A DNA stretch of 64,000 nt from Scylla paramamosain (lineage: Eukaryota; Arthropoda; Malacostraca; Decapoda; Portunidae), in NCBI RefSeq assembly GCF_035594125.1, contig NC_087197.1, positions 6,535,352 to 6,599,351 of the forward strand, in the 5' to 3' direction. The number at the start of each line of letters is the position of its first letter. Positions within the stretch are counted from its first letter, which is position 1. A model generated the notes under the pieces. That model ran no database searches. It was given only the letters and a program-made list of their open reading frames with translations, and was not told the DNA's origin. Position numbers and translations under genes: made by a program. Shown here one piece after another: positions 12,130 to 23,029 of this stretch.

Positions 12130-12940
12130 CAAAGATGACTGATGAAGGCTAATGTCCTGTTCGACACAGAAGCGCAGAAAAGCTTCATAAGGAAGGAGAC
12201 CGTAACATCTTTAAACCTACCAATAAAAACACAAGTTCAATTAAAAACCTCGGATTTCCTAACTAATAATAATAACTAAACTTATGACATAGTAAGACGC
12301 ATCATAAAGCTAGATAAATCTTAAACAAAGATAACAGCGATAGGGATCCCAGACATGAACACCAATTTGACCATCAAAAGATATAAGGAGACCGCTGACT
12401 TTCTAAAAACAAAAGCTATAAAATTAGCAGATGAAAACATAACATCAGATGAGGTGGATCCAATTCAAATAATAATAGGTTCAGATTACTATGAAAACTT
12501 TATAGGAAAAACATTAAAGAAATATGGTGTTCAAATCTGACAACAGAGGACGGTAATCTGATGGTAGAACCACGGCTATATGTTAAAAGTGTACTACCAA
12601 CTCACAGAGCAGACCCCACATTTATTACACTAATCCAGTCCTTACTAGTAGTTCGTATTGTAGCTCAAATTATCCCTAATGAGCTGCCTGACATAAAAGA
12701 GAGAAGGAATGAACCTATAGATAAGTTATGGGCCTTGGATACTATGGAAATAAATTATAACGCTCCAAATGACGAAGAGCAAATGACCGAAGATTACTTT
12801 AACAAAACAGTAAAATACAAAGACAACCAGTACTGTGTTATATTATCTTGGAAAATAAATCTATCATCTTTACCAACCAATTACATTAATGCCAATGGTC
12901 AATTAAAACAACTTGTGGACTATACTATAGAAAAATAAAA
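12130..12940 (+). pseudogene. BEL/Pao 1: protease region and linker
   Basis: Frames at 12355-12540 and 12561-12938 plus a broken start. The protease active site is degenerate (LFDTEAQKSFI near 12,160 instead of DTGAQ). Next come IIIGSDYYENFIG (near 12,470), LWALDTMEI with the acidic NDEEQMTEDYF, and YKDNQYCVILSWK ... LPTNYINA. This series is the hallmark peptide order of BEL/Pao pol between protease and RT. The protein would cleave the polyprotein; the lost Gly of the active site and the frame breaks make it inactive. Confidence 0.8.
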
Positions 12941-12944
12941 CCAT

Positions 12945-14290
12945 GATAGAACAATATGATATCATAAGAGATCAAACCGCAAGTAACTTCATAGAGAGAG
13001 TAGAGGAACCAGTAAAATAAAACGCTGGTCATTATTTCCCTCATCATGCGGTAAAGAAAGACCCTATAAGAGTGGTTTTCAATTGCAGTTCACGGACAGC
13101 CAAAGGAGCAAGAAGTCTGAATGCCTGTTTGCATATGGGTGTTTATCATTTGAAAACAACGTAACTGAAAAACCTGCTTGACGTGTTGGTGAAACTTTCA
13201 AAAGAATTCCTAAGGATAGTTTTAAAGGAAGAAGACAGAGAGTTTACAAAATTCTTATGGCAAAGAGAACTGAGCGACGAGAATAGTCTTTTGGATGTAT
13301 AGAGATTTAATTCCTTTCTATTTGGTTCATATTCCAGTTCATTTTTGTTATGTTCGTCTTTAAATTATAATTCTAATGAAGTATTTATTTGGAAATAAGC
13401 TGTACATTTTGAATGGATAAATTTACACACATGAAGAAGCGTTCACTCAATATGAAAAGGCAACAAAGGAGCGTTTAGCGGCTATTACGTCTCTGCAGAG
13501 CTGGAACAGCATGATTTAGAGTTACCCGTGAGGCAGAACTTATTGGGTATGAAATGGGGTGTGACGGATGATATAATAAGTCTACGCCAGTCTTAATACC
13601 CGGCACAAAATCTGACTAAAAGATCCTTACTAAGCCAAATCACTCTCTTATTTGATCCTTTGGATATAATAAGACCTTTAACAATAAGAGGGAAAATGTT
13701 AATACAAGAAACAAGGAGGAAGAATATTAGTTTGGATACCATACTCCCAGAATATTATTCATGTCAATGGAATAGAATAAAGGAGAATTGCATTGCTGGA
13801 ACTGAGGTCTCTATCCTCTGGCAAGTCTTTTTAAATCATAATGACAGTATACAATTTTTCATCTTTTGTGATGCGTCCACAAAGGCATATGGTGCAGCAG
13901 CCTACTCAGTCACAGATAATAATAGTGAGTTGATAATGTCAAAATCAAGAGTAGCACCGAACAAAACACGAAATTTCCCTCAATTAGAATTAGCGGTATT
14001 GGAAATAGGTACTTGGTTAGCTAAGAATTTAGTGGAAACAGCAACAAAAGATTAGCCTCGAAGTAAAGGGATAAACTCATTCTTTAGGCAAGACATAATA
14101 TGGACTGACAGTAAAACTTGCCTTCACTGGATAAATAAATATGAAAAAAAAAAAAAATCATATGGGGAAAAATAGGGTGGAAATAATGCTGTCGACATAA
14201 GGGCACTTTAAGTAAGTACCGCAATATTCCTACTAATGAAAATTCGGCTGATCTCTTAACCAGGGGTATAACATTCCTTAAATTATTAAA
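12945..14290 (+). pseudogene. BEL/Pao 1: RT and RNase H
   Basis: RT start near 13,020 (GHYFPHHAVKKD, then IRVVFNCSS, LNACL), followed by a degenerate middle (KEEDREFTKFLW near 13,230; YRFNSFLFG near 13,300). The segment where the YVDD catalytic box should lie is lost or unrecognisable (13,330-13,430). A conserved region then follows: LLGMKWGVTDD near 13,540 and the 13660-14055 frame with IRPLTIRGKMLIQE and FFIFCDASTKAYGAAAYSV, the latter an RNase H Asp motif. IWTDSKTCLHWI is near 14,100. Typical Pao-type RNase H, broken by stops. Confidence 0.8.
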
Positions 14291-14559
14291 GGAGACCAGA
14301 TGACCAGATGATTACATGGGCCAACCGGAAACAAAATTGGCCAATCCAAAAAAATCATATAAAAAGGTAGCAGTTAACGTATTAGAAGCTAAACCTCACG
14401 TCAACTATCAACCTGATCTAGCAAATGACATATAAAAAAATAATAATACTTCTCTTTCAATAGTTTAATTAATGTAGCCAAAAAAAAAAGAGGTTTTTAC
14501 TTCATCACTCAGAAGTCAAGTAAAGCAATGTCAGATACTTTAAAATTTCTAGATGAAGC

Positions 14560-14872
14560 AACATCAGCATGAATTCTTTACATATGTCCATAAGGCACTA
14601 GGTGAAGAATCCAAAATTAAGATTAGACTAATAAAGAATCTTGGACTATACTTGGATGAAGAACAAATCATAAAGTTCTGAGGTAGAATAAAATATGCTG
14701 AACTAACATATGAGACAAAGCAACCTATCCTGCTACCAAAGGAGAGTCACCACACCAGATTAATCATAATGGAAGCCCATAGAATACCATTATAGGAAGA
14801 AATGAGTGACAAACTAGCTCAAGTTAAGTAAAATTACTGGATACCTAAATGGCGTAGTAAAAACTTCCCTGA
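14560..14872 (+). pseudogene. BEL/Pao 1: integrase N-terminus
   Basis: Contains LDEEQIIKF near 14,655, GRIKYAELTYETKQPILLPK near 14,680, and an HH-type zinc-binding start (SHHTRLIIMEAHR), ending with NYWIPKWRSK near 14,860. It matches the - strand copy at 26,738-26,938 residue for residue over much of its length. It is cut by the 5' end of LINE-A copy 2 at 14,873. Confidence 0.8.
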
Positions 14873-16388
14873 AGGTGTCTACTGCCTCGCTGGAGGAGGC
14901 AGTAGACACCTGCCGAAACGATAATTACTCCCAGTGAGGCCTAAAGCACTGTTCAGAGGGTGCTGTGAACTTATCATTAAACCCAGCTGTGACCTCACTG
15001 AACGTTTCCCTTTGTGTCTCACAACACAAGGGGGTAGTCACAGCCTGCCCTCTAAAGACAACTCTCTTCCTCCACACAAAACTACAAGCACCTAATAACA
15101 CACACACTCTTCACTCAAAAATTTTAAAGTCATCATGGCGACTCCTACACCAGCCTCGGAGTCCCCATCTAGGGAGTGGACCATAAATGTCCCCAGGTTG
15201 GACTGCCTTTCTGTCGACGACCCTAAGTGTCTTGACACCCCCCTGAACTTTTCCTTCATTAACTTCTGCAACATTCGCGTTCTAAGATCTAATTTTCAAT
15301 CTGTAGAACACCACCTCTCCTCTTCTAAACCTCATCTTCTTTTCCTCACTGAAACTCAGGTGTCTGAGGCAACTGACAATAGCCTCTTTTCTGTTCCCTC
15401 CTACTTTTTCTATCCTCATTTTCCATCCAAAGCTGGATGCTGCGTTTATGTGCGCAATGACTTAACCAGCTCTCGTGCCCACGCTCTTGAATCTTCCGAG
15501 TTTTTCACCATCTGGCTACGACTACAGAGTCACTCTCATACTAAATTTACCTGTGTTGTATACCTCTCACCTAACTCCTCTGATTATAAGAAATTCTTTG
15601 ACTACTTAACTTCCAAAGTGGAGCACATTCTGACCCTCTTCCCTTTTGCAGAGATCTCCATTCTTGGAGACTTCAATGTTCACCACCAGCTTTGGCTTTC
15701 CTCTCCCTTCACTGACCATCCTGGTGAACTAGCCTACAACTTTGCTATCCTCCATGACCTAGAGCAATTGGTGCAACACCCTACTCGTATTCTTGACCGT
15801 CATGGAGATGCGCCCAACATTCTTGACCTTTTCCTGACCTCTAATCCTTCTGTTTATGCTGTCACCCTTTCATCTCCGTTGGGCTCCTCCGATCACAATC
15901 TCATATCTTTATCTTGTCCTATCGCTCCAATCCCTTCTCAGGATCCCCTAAGCGAAGGTGCCTCTGGCGTTTTGCCTCTGCTATGTTGCATATCTAGCTG
16001 TCTTCTACCGCTATGTTCATGCTAACTGCTCTTCTGATCTTGCTAACTGCATGCCTCCCCTTCTCCCACGGCCTCGCTGCACAAGACTTTCTTCTTTCTC
16101 TCACCCCTATTCTGTCCACCTCTCTAACGCAAGAGTTAACCAGTATTCTCAATCATTCATCCTTTTCTCTGGTAAACTCTGGAAGTCCCTGCCTGCTTCT
16201 GTATTTCCACATTCCTATGACTTGAATTCCTTCAAGAGGGAGGTTTCAAGACACTTATTCATCAATTTTTGACCACTGCTTTGACCCTTTTATGGGACTG
16301 GCATTTCAGTGGGCATTTTTTTTATTAGATTTTTGTTTCCCTTGGCCAGTGTCCTTCCTACTTATATAAAAAGAAATAAAAATAAAAA
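14873..16388 (+). mobile_element. LINE-A copy 2, full 5' and 3' ends with a large internal deletion
   Basis: Starts at the family 5' end (GGAGGAGGCAGTAGAC at 14,892), preceded by a 16-base inverted copy of that end (see findings). The start codon of the ORF is at about 15,135 (MATPTPASE). A 296-codon frame (15135-16025) carries the APE-type endonuclease: [48 protein letters not shown] and [11 protein letters not shown] (catalytic Glu, Asp/Asn and SDH regions). Near 15,975 the endonuclease end is fused directly to the C-terminal region, removing about 1.7 kb including all of RT. A 3' end with AAATAAAA tail follows at 16,388. Confidence 0.9.
15135..16025 (+). CDS. LINE-A endonuclease ORF (RT deleted)
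   Basis: Open frame of 296 codons starting at [10 protein letters not shown], the same start seen at 51,540 in the most complete copy. Residues about 70-270 form an exonuclease-endonuclease-phosphatase (APE) domain that nicks target DNA. Visible catalytic-type motifs are the Glu in LTETQ, the GDFNVHH motif and SDHNLISL. The last 30 residues are out-of-frame readthrough across a deletion junction and do not belong to the domain. It is uninterrupted across the whole endonuclease domain but cannot retrotranspose by itself without RT. Confidence 0.7.
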   Translation: MATPTPASESPSREWTINVPRLDCLSVDDPKCLDTPLNFSFINFCNIRVLRSNFQSVEHHLSSSKPHLLFLTETQVSEATDNSLFSVPSYFFYPHFPSKAGCCVYVRNDLTSSRAHALESSEFFTIWLRLQSHSHTKFTCVVYLSPNSSDYKKFFDYLTSKVEHILTLFPFAEISILGDFNVHHQLWLSSPFTDHPGELAYNFAILHDLEQLVQHPTRILDRHGDAPNILDLFLTSNPSVYAVTLSSPLGSSDHNLISLSCPIAPIPSQDPLSEGASGVLPLLCCISSCLLPLCSC

Positions 16389-16508
16389 TATGCTGACGTT
16401 ATGAGACAAGAGCTTTGCGTATCCAGGACCCCGAAATCAATCTCCAGAATGATTAACTCTAGAAAGACCTTTGAAATTCACAGGTGTAGATTATATAGGG
16501 ACCCTGAT
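16389..16508 (+). pseudogene. BEL/Pao 1: integrase piece between two LINEs
   Basis: A short piece giving RIQDPEINLPE, a stop, then LERPLKFTGVDYIGTL. The Asp in VDYIG is the expected first catalytic residue of the DDE core. It lies between the 3' tail of LINE-A copy 2 and the 3' end of reverse LINE-B copy 2, proving that both interrupt one integrase. Confidence 0.75.
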
Positions 16509-18215
16509 AATAAGAACATAAGAACATAAGAAATAAGGGAAGCTGCAAGAAGCCACCACGCTTACACGTGGCAGCCCCTGTATGAAATATACCTACCTAT
16601 TTCCACCTATCATCGCCATCCATAAACCCGTCTAATCTTCTCTTAAAGTTTCCTAATGTCCTAGCACTAATAACACGATTACTGAGTCCGTTCCACTCAT
16701 CCACCACTCTTTTTGAGAACCAATTTCTTCCTATCTCTTTCCTAAACCTAAATTTATCAAACTTTTACCTCTTATTTTTTGTTCTACCCTGGTTGCTGAC
16801 CCTAAAAATTTTGCTTACATCCCCCCTTGTTATAACCGTTATACCACTTGAAGACTTCTATCAGGTCCCCTCTTAACCTACATCTCTATAAAGAATGCCA
16901 ATTCAACAGCTTCAATCTCGCTTCGTAATGAATACACCTCATCCCCTGTATCCTTTCAGTCGTTCTCCTCTGTACTGATTCTAATAGACCTATATTTTTC
17001 ATGTAATGTGGGGATCAGAACTGTACAGCGTAGTCTAGATGAGGTCTGACCAGCGCCAAATATAACTTTAATATTACCTCCGGACTTCTACTTTTAACAC
17101 TCCTAAAAATGAATCCTAATACTCTATTTGCCATGTTTCTAGCCTCTATGCATTGTTTTCCTAGACGGACTTCACAGCTAACTATAACTCCTAAATCTTT
17201 CTCGTACACTGTACCTACCAGAGTTTTGTTGTTTAATGTGTTTCGTTGTTTAATGTGGGTTTCCTCTACCTACGCTAAGTACTTTGCATTTATTGTTATT
17301 AAACTACATTTACCCTATGTCCGTTCATTCATTCATTCTATCTAAATCTGCCTGCAAGGTGATGGCATCCTATTCTGATCTAATTAATTCACCTATCTTT
17401 GTGTCATCCGCAAATTCACTAACATCACTACTAATTCCACTATCCAAGTCATTGATATATATTAAAAACAACAGTTTCCATAATACTGATCTCTGTGGCA
17501 CCCCACTAATTACATGACCCCACTCGGATTTAGAGCCGTTTATTACAACTCTTTGTCGCCTGTCGCTAAGCCATGTCCTTATCCAGCCTAACACTTTCCC
17601 ATCTATCCCGTGTGCCCTAACCTTTCTCAGGAGCCTTTGATGGGGTACCTTGTCAAATGCTTTACTAAAGTCCAGATATAAGATGTCAGAACTATCACCA
17701 TTATCTACTGCCTCGTATACTTTACTGTAAAAACTTAACAAGTTTTTTTCAGGCAAGACTTCCCCTTCGTGAAACCATGCTGTGACTAATTTATCAAGTT
17801 ATGTTTGTCTAAATGTTCCCTAATGTTCATCGCTATTATTGACTCTAATATTTTACCCACAACTGAAGTTAAGCTGACAGGTCTATAATTAGACGCTAAA
17901 GTTTTGTATCCTTTCTTAAAGATGGGTACTACATTAGCCTGCCTCCACATTACTTGTACCTCACATGACTCAAGTGATTTCCTGAGGACAGAAAGTAACG
18001 GCTCATTAATGACCTCTTTGAATTTCTTAAGTACTCGGGGATATATTTCATCTGGTCCTGGTGTCTTGAACTTTTTTAGCCTATCTATTTCCTGTTCCAC
18101 TATCTCCTTAGTTATGGAAATATCTGTCAGGTTCTCATTCTCATCTGCTCTAAACATCTCTTCACTAATTGGCATATCCTGCATGTTTTATCTGGGTGAA
18201 GACAGTTAAAAAAAA
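16509..18215 (-). mobile_element. LINE-B copy 2 (CR1-like), 5'-truncated
   Basis: A CR1-like non-LTR element on the - strand. Its 3' end at 16,509 has TTCTTATG-type tail units. It extends through the C-terminal region (17015-17209: ALVRPHLDYAVQF) and the RT core (17370-17756 and 17786-18184) and ends inside the endonuclease-RT linker at about 18,215. The same family recurs at 4575, 21,853, 35,685, 43,005, 49,424 and 61,169. It sits in the integrase of BEL/Pao 1. Confidence 0.9.
17370..18184 (-). pseudogene. LINE-B reverse transcriptase
   Basis: Two adjacent frames on the - strand. The upstream one (17786-18184, 132 codons) holds KTPGPDEIYPRVLKK, ANVVPIFKKG and ASNYRPVSLTSVVGKILE, the fingers motifs of CR1-type RTs. 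The downstream one (17370-17756, 128 codons) holds ILYLDFSKAFDKVPH (first catalytic Asp), SGVPQRSVLW and the catalytic box FADDTKIG. A frameshift of a few bases near 17,770 separates them. FADD is a normal CR1 variant of YADD. The RT would reverse-transcribe the element RNA at a nicked target site; this copy is broken. Confidence 0.85.
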
Positions 18216-18236
18216 AAATTCATTCAGACATCCTTA

Positions 18237-18282
18237 AAAAGGCATATACATGTTTATTCACCTGTGCTGAAAGGAGAAATCT
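18237..18282 (+). pseudogene. BEL/Pao 1: last integrase piece
   Basis: Reads KKAYTCLFTCAERR, matching KKVYICLFTCAR of the - strand BEL/Pao copy near 23,470. It marks the right side of the LINE-B insertion; the next 2.2 kb are a rearranged LINE-A. Confidence 0.6.
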
Positions 18283-18284
18283 TT

Positions 18285-20456
18285 TTTTTTTCTTTTCTTT
18301 GTAGGAGGGACACCGGCCAAAGGCAACAAAGAAAAAAAGTCAAAGAAAAAAAAAAAGCAGTAATTAAAAACTGAAGGATAAGTGTCTTGAAACCTCCCAC
18401 TTGAAGGAATTCAAGTCATAGTAAGGTGGAAATATTGAAGCAGGCAGGAAATTCCAATGTTTACCAGAGAAAGGGATGAATGACTGAAAATACTGGTTAA
18501 CTCTTACATTAGAGAGATGGACGGAACAGGGGTGAGAGAAAAAAGAAAGCTTTGTGCAGCGAGGCCGCCAAAAGAGGGGAGGCATGCAGTTAGCAAGACC
18601 AGAAGAGCAGTTAGCATGAAAATAGCGGTAAAAGATAGCTAGAGATGCTTATGCTGGTACCCTCTATTCTCTGTTGGGCTCCTCCGATTACAATCTCATA
18701 TCTGTATCTTGTCCTATCGCTTCGATCCCTCCTTAAGATCCCCCTAAGCGGAGGTGGCTCTGGCGTTTTTCCTCTGCTAGTTGGGGGAGAACTGAGGAGG
18801 TATTTTGTTAATTTCCCTTGGAATGACTACTGTTTCCGTGTCCGTGACCCGTCTCTGTGTGCCGAGCGGATAACAAAGGTGATAGTGTCTGGCATGTAGG
18901 CGTACATTCGTCACTCTGGTTTGATACAGCCTGTTCTCGTGCTATACATAATAGAGAGGTGGCCCACAAAGTTCTTCTTGAGTCTTCTACTACCTGAATC
19001 TCATTCACCTTATATTTTTGCCCGGAATCATACCACGTCTATTCTCCAACTAGCCAAAGACTCCTTTATCAATAGAAAGTGTCGAAATCTTTTAAGATAT
19101 AGTTCCCTTCGTGACTTCTGGCAGCTATCTAAAAACATCTCCAGTAACTTTGCTTCTTCATCTTTCGCTCCTTTATTTCAACTTGATAGCACTACTGGCA
19201 TCTCATCTATTTCTAAAGCTAAACTTTTCGCTCAAACCTTTGCTTAAATAACAATTCTATCTTCGATTATTCAGGGTTTGTTCTTCCCTCTTCTCCACCC
19301 TCTGACTATTTCATGCTACCAATAAAATCCTTCGCAAAGATGTTTTCCATGGCCTCGCTGGCCTAAACCCTCGAAAGACTTATGGTCCTGATAGGGTCTT
19401 GCCTATTATTTTTCGCAGTTGTGTGCCAGTGCTTGCATCTTGCCTAGTCAAATTCTTTCAGCTTTGCCTTGCTAGACGTTTGCCTACATTCAGCCTGTTC
19501 TTGAAATGGCTAACCGTTGTAATCCTTCAAACTACCGTCCTATTAATTTAATTTTCTGCTTATCTAAAGTTCTTAACCTATCCTAAACGGGAAGATTAAA
19601 TTTTGACATGTATCACTTCACAACCTTCTACCTGATCGCCAGTATGGGCTCCCTCATCGTCACTCTTCTAGTCATCTGGCTTTCCTTACAGAGTCTTGGT
19701 CATCCTCTTTTAGAGATTTTGGTGAAACTTTTGATGTTGCTTTAGACATATGAAAAGATTTTGATAGAGTATGGCACAAAGCTTTGATTTCCAAATTACC
19801 TCATCCTTCTCTTTGTAACTTCATCTGCAATTTTTTTTTTCTGACTAGTCTGTTGTTGCTGTGGTAGAAGGTCATTGTTCTTCTATTTAAGTCTATTAAC
19901 AGTTGTGTTATTTAGGGTTCTGTCCTGATCATTGATGATCTAAAACCAAACTTCTAGTTCTATCCAACTGCACTTTTCCACGTCTTCTCATAGACGTCCA
20001 ATTCCTCAGGAAGTAAACAGTTCAGGAAGTGGAGCCACAGACCACCAGACTTCTGATCTCTTTAAAATTTATAATTGGGACATTGGAAACTTAGTATTAT
20101 TCAAGGTCTCAAAATCTCAATTCCTCCATTAAGTCGACGCGTCCTTCCAGACAACTATGGCCTTTTCTACAATGACACTCAACTATCCCCCTCTTCTACA
20201 CTGAACATCTTCAGCCTGTCCTTTATCTATAAATTAAACTGGAAGCTTCACATCATATCTATCTAAAACAGGTTATATGAAGTTATAAGTTCTGAGTTGT
20301 CTCCGCCAGTTTTTCTTACCCCACCCAGCTGTACAGTCTGTACAGGGACCTTATCCGTCCATGTATGGATTATGCTTCACATATATGGGAGGTTCCACTC
20401 ATACCGCTCTTTCACACAGGGTGGAATCAAAAGCTCTTCGTTTTTATCAACTCCCC
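18285..20456 (-). mobile_element. LINE-A insertion with 5' inversion (twin-priming structure)
   Basis: The left part (18,290-18,648) is the 3' end of LINE-A on the - strand, with its T-rich tail at about 18,290. The right part (18,647-20,455) is the preceding LINE-A segment, from the endonuclease end (GLY-SDY-type region) to the RT end, in the opposite (+) orientation. They meet at a 2-base overlap (GC, 18,647-18,648). In the parent order the right segment ends about 50 bases before the left segment begins. Fragments of RT are visible on the + strand (NFFSDNFF-type and FDRVWHK-like near 19,750), with many stops. Confidence 0.8.
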
Positions 20457-21852
20457 TAGTGGGAACCGCCTTGTTGTGGTGGCTTGTATGTCTATATGAC
20501 TTGGCGAGCGAGGCTAGAGGGGGCTTCGGCCCCTGCTCCAGCCTATTAAGGGGAAGAGGGCTATCCATGCTAACAAGGTCCCAAGTGAGGGACCAGACTA
20601 AATGGTTCCCAGAGTTAGACAGCTAGTACGGGTCAACGGTGCCGCTCACCAGAAGGGCCACCTTTTGAGATTGTCCTGTGTTTGATGGTTGGGTGTCTGA
20701 AGTGGGGTGCGTTGTGGGGGGAGATATTAGCTCTGTCGTGAGCAAACTTTCGAGTTTGCCTTATGTAATAAGGCGTCACAGAGTAATCCCACCCTTAGTT
20801 ATAAGTCAATATGCCCTCCCTATTCACTTTTTAAAAAGCGTTCCTAAGCTGTGCATCCAGTCGCTCTTAGATCTCGCCTGCTACTGAACAAAATAAATCA
20901 CCCACTCCGCTCCTTGCGAAACGCGGGTGAGGTCATGTGGCAGGGAATGGAAGGAAAGGGGAAGAAAAAAGAGGAGCCGGGAAGGCACGACGTGTGCCAC
21001 CAGCCTCTGCTCTCGCTCTCTATCTAAAAAGAAACATTATGTTTTAAAAATCATTATAGGAGTATTTGGAGATTTGGGTGAAAACTGAGTTGTTTGTTTA
21101 TTTGTATGACGGAGAGCAACTATATTCTGTATTAATTGCACCTCAGAAATGCGAGGGAAATAGAAGGAATTATATGAGGAAGAGTAAATTTTAATCTATA
21201 TAAACTTCTACGTTAAATTCGACGCGTCTCGAGGCGTCTATTACGCGTTGTCTCTCTCTATTCCTCTTTCTTCTCATTGCTTCTCTGCTCTCTCGGTCCG
21301 CATAAAATATGAAATGCGATGCTGTCATAATGCATCTCTCCTCTGAATAATGTTGAGACATATAAGGTCAGAACTTATTTTTCTGCTTTATGATGGTGTA
21401 TTACATGATTACTTGATGATATGCCTTCCTCCTAGCCTCTATATAAATGAAATGATAAAAACTGTAGAGGCACGTTTTCTTCACTAATTGTTGGAAAAAA
21501 ATTGGAGGAAAAAAAAAAAGAGAGAAGAAAAACGTCTTAGGAAGAAGAAAATAAGGAAGAAAGGAAAGTAAAGGAAAAAGAAGAATCAGTTTCAGTTGTT
21601 TATAAAAAGAAGTCACAAGAAGGCCAAATACACGAATGGCAAGGACACAACAGCAGGAAAAGGGCCATAAACCATAAGGGCTGAAGTAGCCTGAGAACAG
21701 GGGTGAAGGAAAACAGATACCCAGGCAGAGAAAGTACACACAGGTCACGCGAGGGGACTGTGTGCTAACGAGGGGAAAGCCGAGGCGATATGTGGGAACT
21801 TAACCGTGCCTACAACACCGCCACCTCTCACTATGACCTTATAAATAAATAC
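20457..21852. other. Unclassified region, partly GC-rich
   Basis: 20,457-20,900 is moderately GC-rich (GGGAACCGCCTTGTTGTGG and onward) with an open frame that reads into LINE-A and no recognised domain. 20,900-21,852 is AT-rich with A- and CT-rich stretches. I see no gene here; it may be an unrecognised transposon. Confidence 0.3.
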
Positions 21853-22345
21853 ATAAGAACATAAGAAACATGAAACATACCTTCCCATCCATAGATTTGT
21901 TTAATTGTTTTTAAAGCTCTCTAATAACCCAGCACTAAGAACCTGATTATTGAGTCAGTTTCATTTATCAACCACTCTATCTGAGAACAAACTCCATCTT
22001 ATCTCTTTCTTGAACCTAAATTTTTGAAGCTTGAACCCGTAATTTCTTGTTTTATTCTGATTACTCATGTTGAAAATTTTGTTTATGTTCCCCTCGTTAT
22101 AACCCCCTATACCACTTTAAGACTTCTATAAGGTTCCCTCTTAACCTACGTCTATCTAAGGCATATAAATTCAATAGCTTCAGTCTCGTTTCATAAGGGA
22201 ATGCCCCTCAGTATCCTTTTTGTCATTCTCCTTTTTTTCTTATTCTAATAGACCTATATCCTTCCTGTAATACGTGGACCATAGCAGCTCAGCATAGTCT
22301 AGATGAGGTCTGACCCTGCCAACTATTACTTTAATATTACTTTAG
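21853..22345 (-). mobile_element. LINE-B 3' end fragment
   Basis: Diverged copy of the CR1-like C-terminal region and 3' end on the - strand, including the tail (AAGAACATAAGAAACAT on the + strand) and the stretch that in other copies encodes the LDYA-type motif. More diverged than the copies at 16.5 and 43.0 kb, so probably an older insertion. Confidence 0.8.
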
Positions 22346-22789
22346 GACTGTGGGAACTTTTTTCGACCTTCACTCACCCTATGATCTCCCAGCTAACACA
22401 CAAATACGAGAATCATGAATAAATATAATTATAAATAACTGATAACTTAGCTATGGTTCGGACTAGCTGGGCATTCCAAACCAGTGGCTGGCAGTGTTTT
22501 CATATCAAAGACAGATAATTTGTCGTTGTGCAGGTTTCCGGACTTATACGTTCTTAGCAACTTAAATTAATATTCAAATCATATCTCCGCTGTAAAGAGC
22601 GGAGATATGACTTGAAAGGCAGCTGGCTGGCGACTGTTGCTTGAGTCAGTTTCGCTCCTTGTGGGCTCCTTGCCACGTCAAAACAATAGCTACCCCACAA
22701 CCCACACATTTCTAATTCACAATTTAGTTATAATAGTAACTAATAGTTAGTTTGTATTATATTAACCTTAATCATCCCTTAATTTAACT
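22346..22789. other. Unclassified AT-rich stretch with an inverted repeat
   Basis: It follows the 3' side of the - strand BEL/Pao element and may include its LTR. 22,579-22,591 and 22,598-22,610 form a perfect 13-base inverted repeat with a 6-base loop (stem TCATATCTCCGCT). Confidence 0.4.
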
Positions 22790-23029
22790 TTACAATTTAT
22801 ACAGAAACACGAAAGTATTTTGATAAATGCATGATACAAGTGGAAATTTCCACATCCTGTGGCCATGCGTTACATAATTCACGTAATATGACCACCTGAG
22901 ATCAAATTCCTCTACCTGTCCCGGGGTGGCCTGGTCCGCAACTCGGTTGTTTGTACTCTCCTGAACGTGAGGCAACCCTCCGGGTCTGCTGACTTCAACA
23001 GGGTTGTTTGGGGTAGGCTCGGGAGCCTT

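Larger units (their letters stand above)
12130..18284 (+). mobile_element. BEL/Pao element 1, broken by nested LINEs
   Basis: LTR retrotransposon of the BEL/Pao group in + orientation. Pieces in order: protease/linker (12,130-12,940), RT and RNase H (12,945-14,290), integrase N-terminus (about 14,560-14,872), LINE-A copy 2 (14,873-16,388), an integrase piece (16,389-16,508) with FTGVDYIGTL, LINE-B copy 2 (16,509 to about 18,215), then a last integrase piece near 18,237-18,282 (KAYTCLFTCAE). The same motif order in the - strand copy at 22.8-28.5 kb, with VDYTCTM directly followed by VYICLFTCAR, shows that the two LINEs landed inside one continuous integrase. Confidence 0.8.

Noticed and set aside
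14892..14960. HDV-like or hammerhead ribozyme at the LINE-A 5' end
   Set aside because: A GGCAG/CTGCC stem and GAAAC are visible, but I could not complete the core of either ribozyme (no CUGAUGA, no HDV double pseudoknot).
20297..20626. 109-codon + strand ORF as a gene
   Set aside because: Its first part is LINE-A sequence and the rest is an unclassified region reached by reading across the element boundary.
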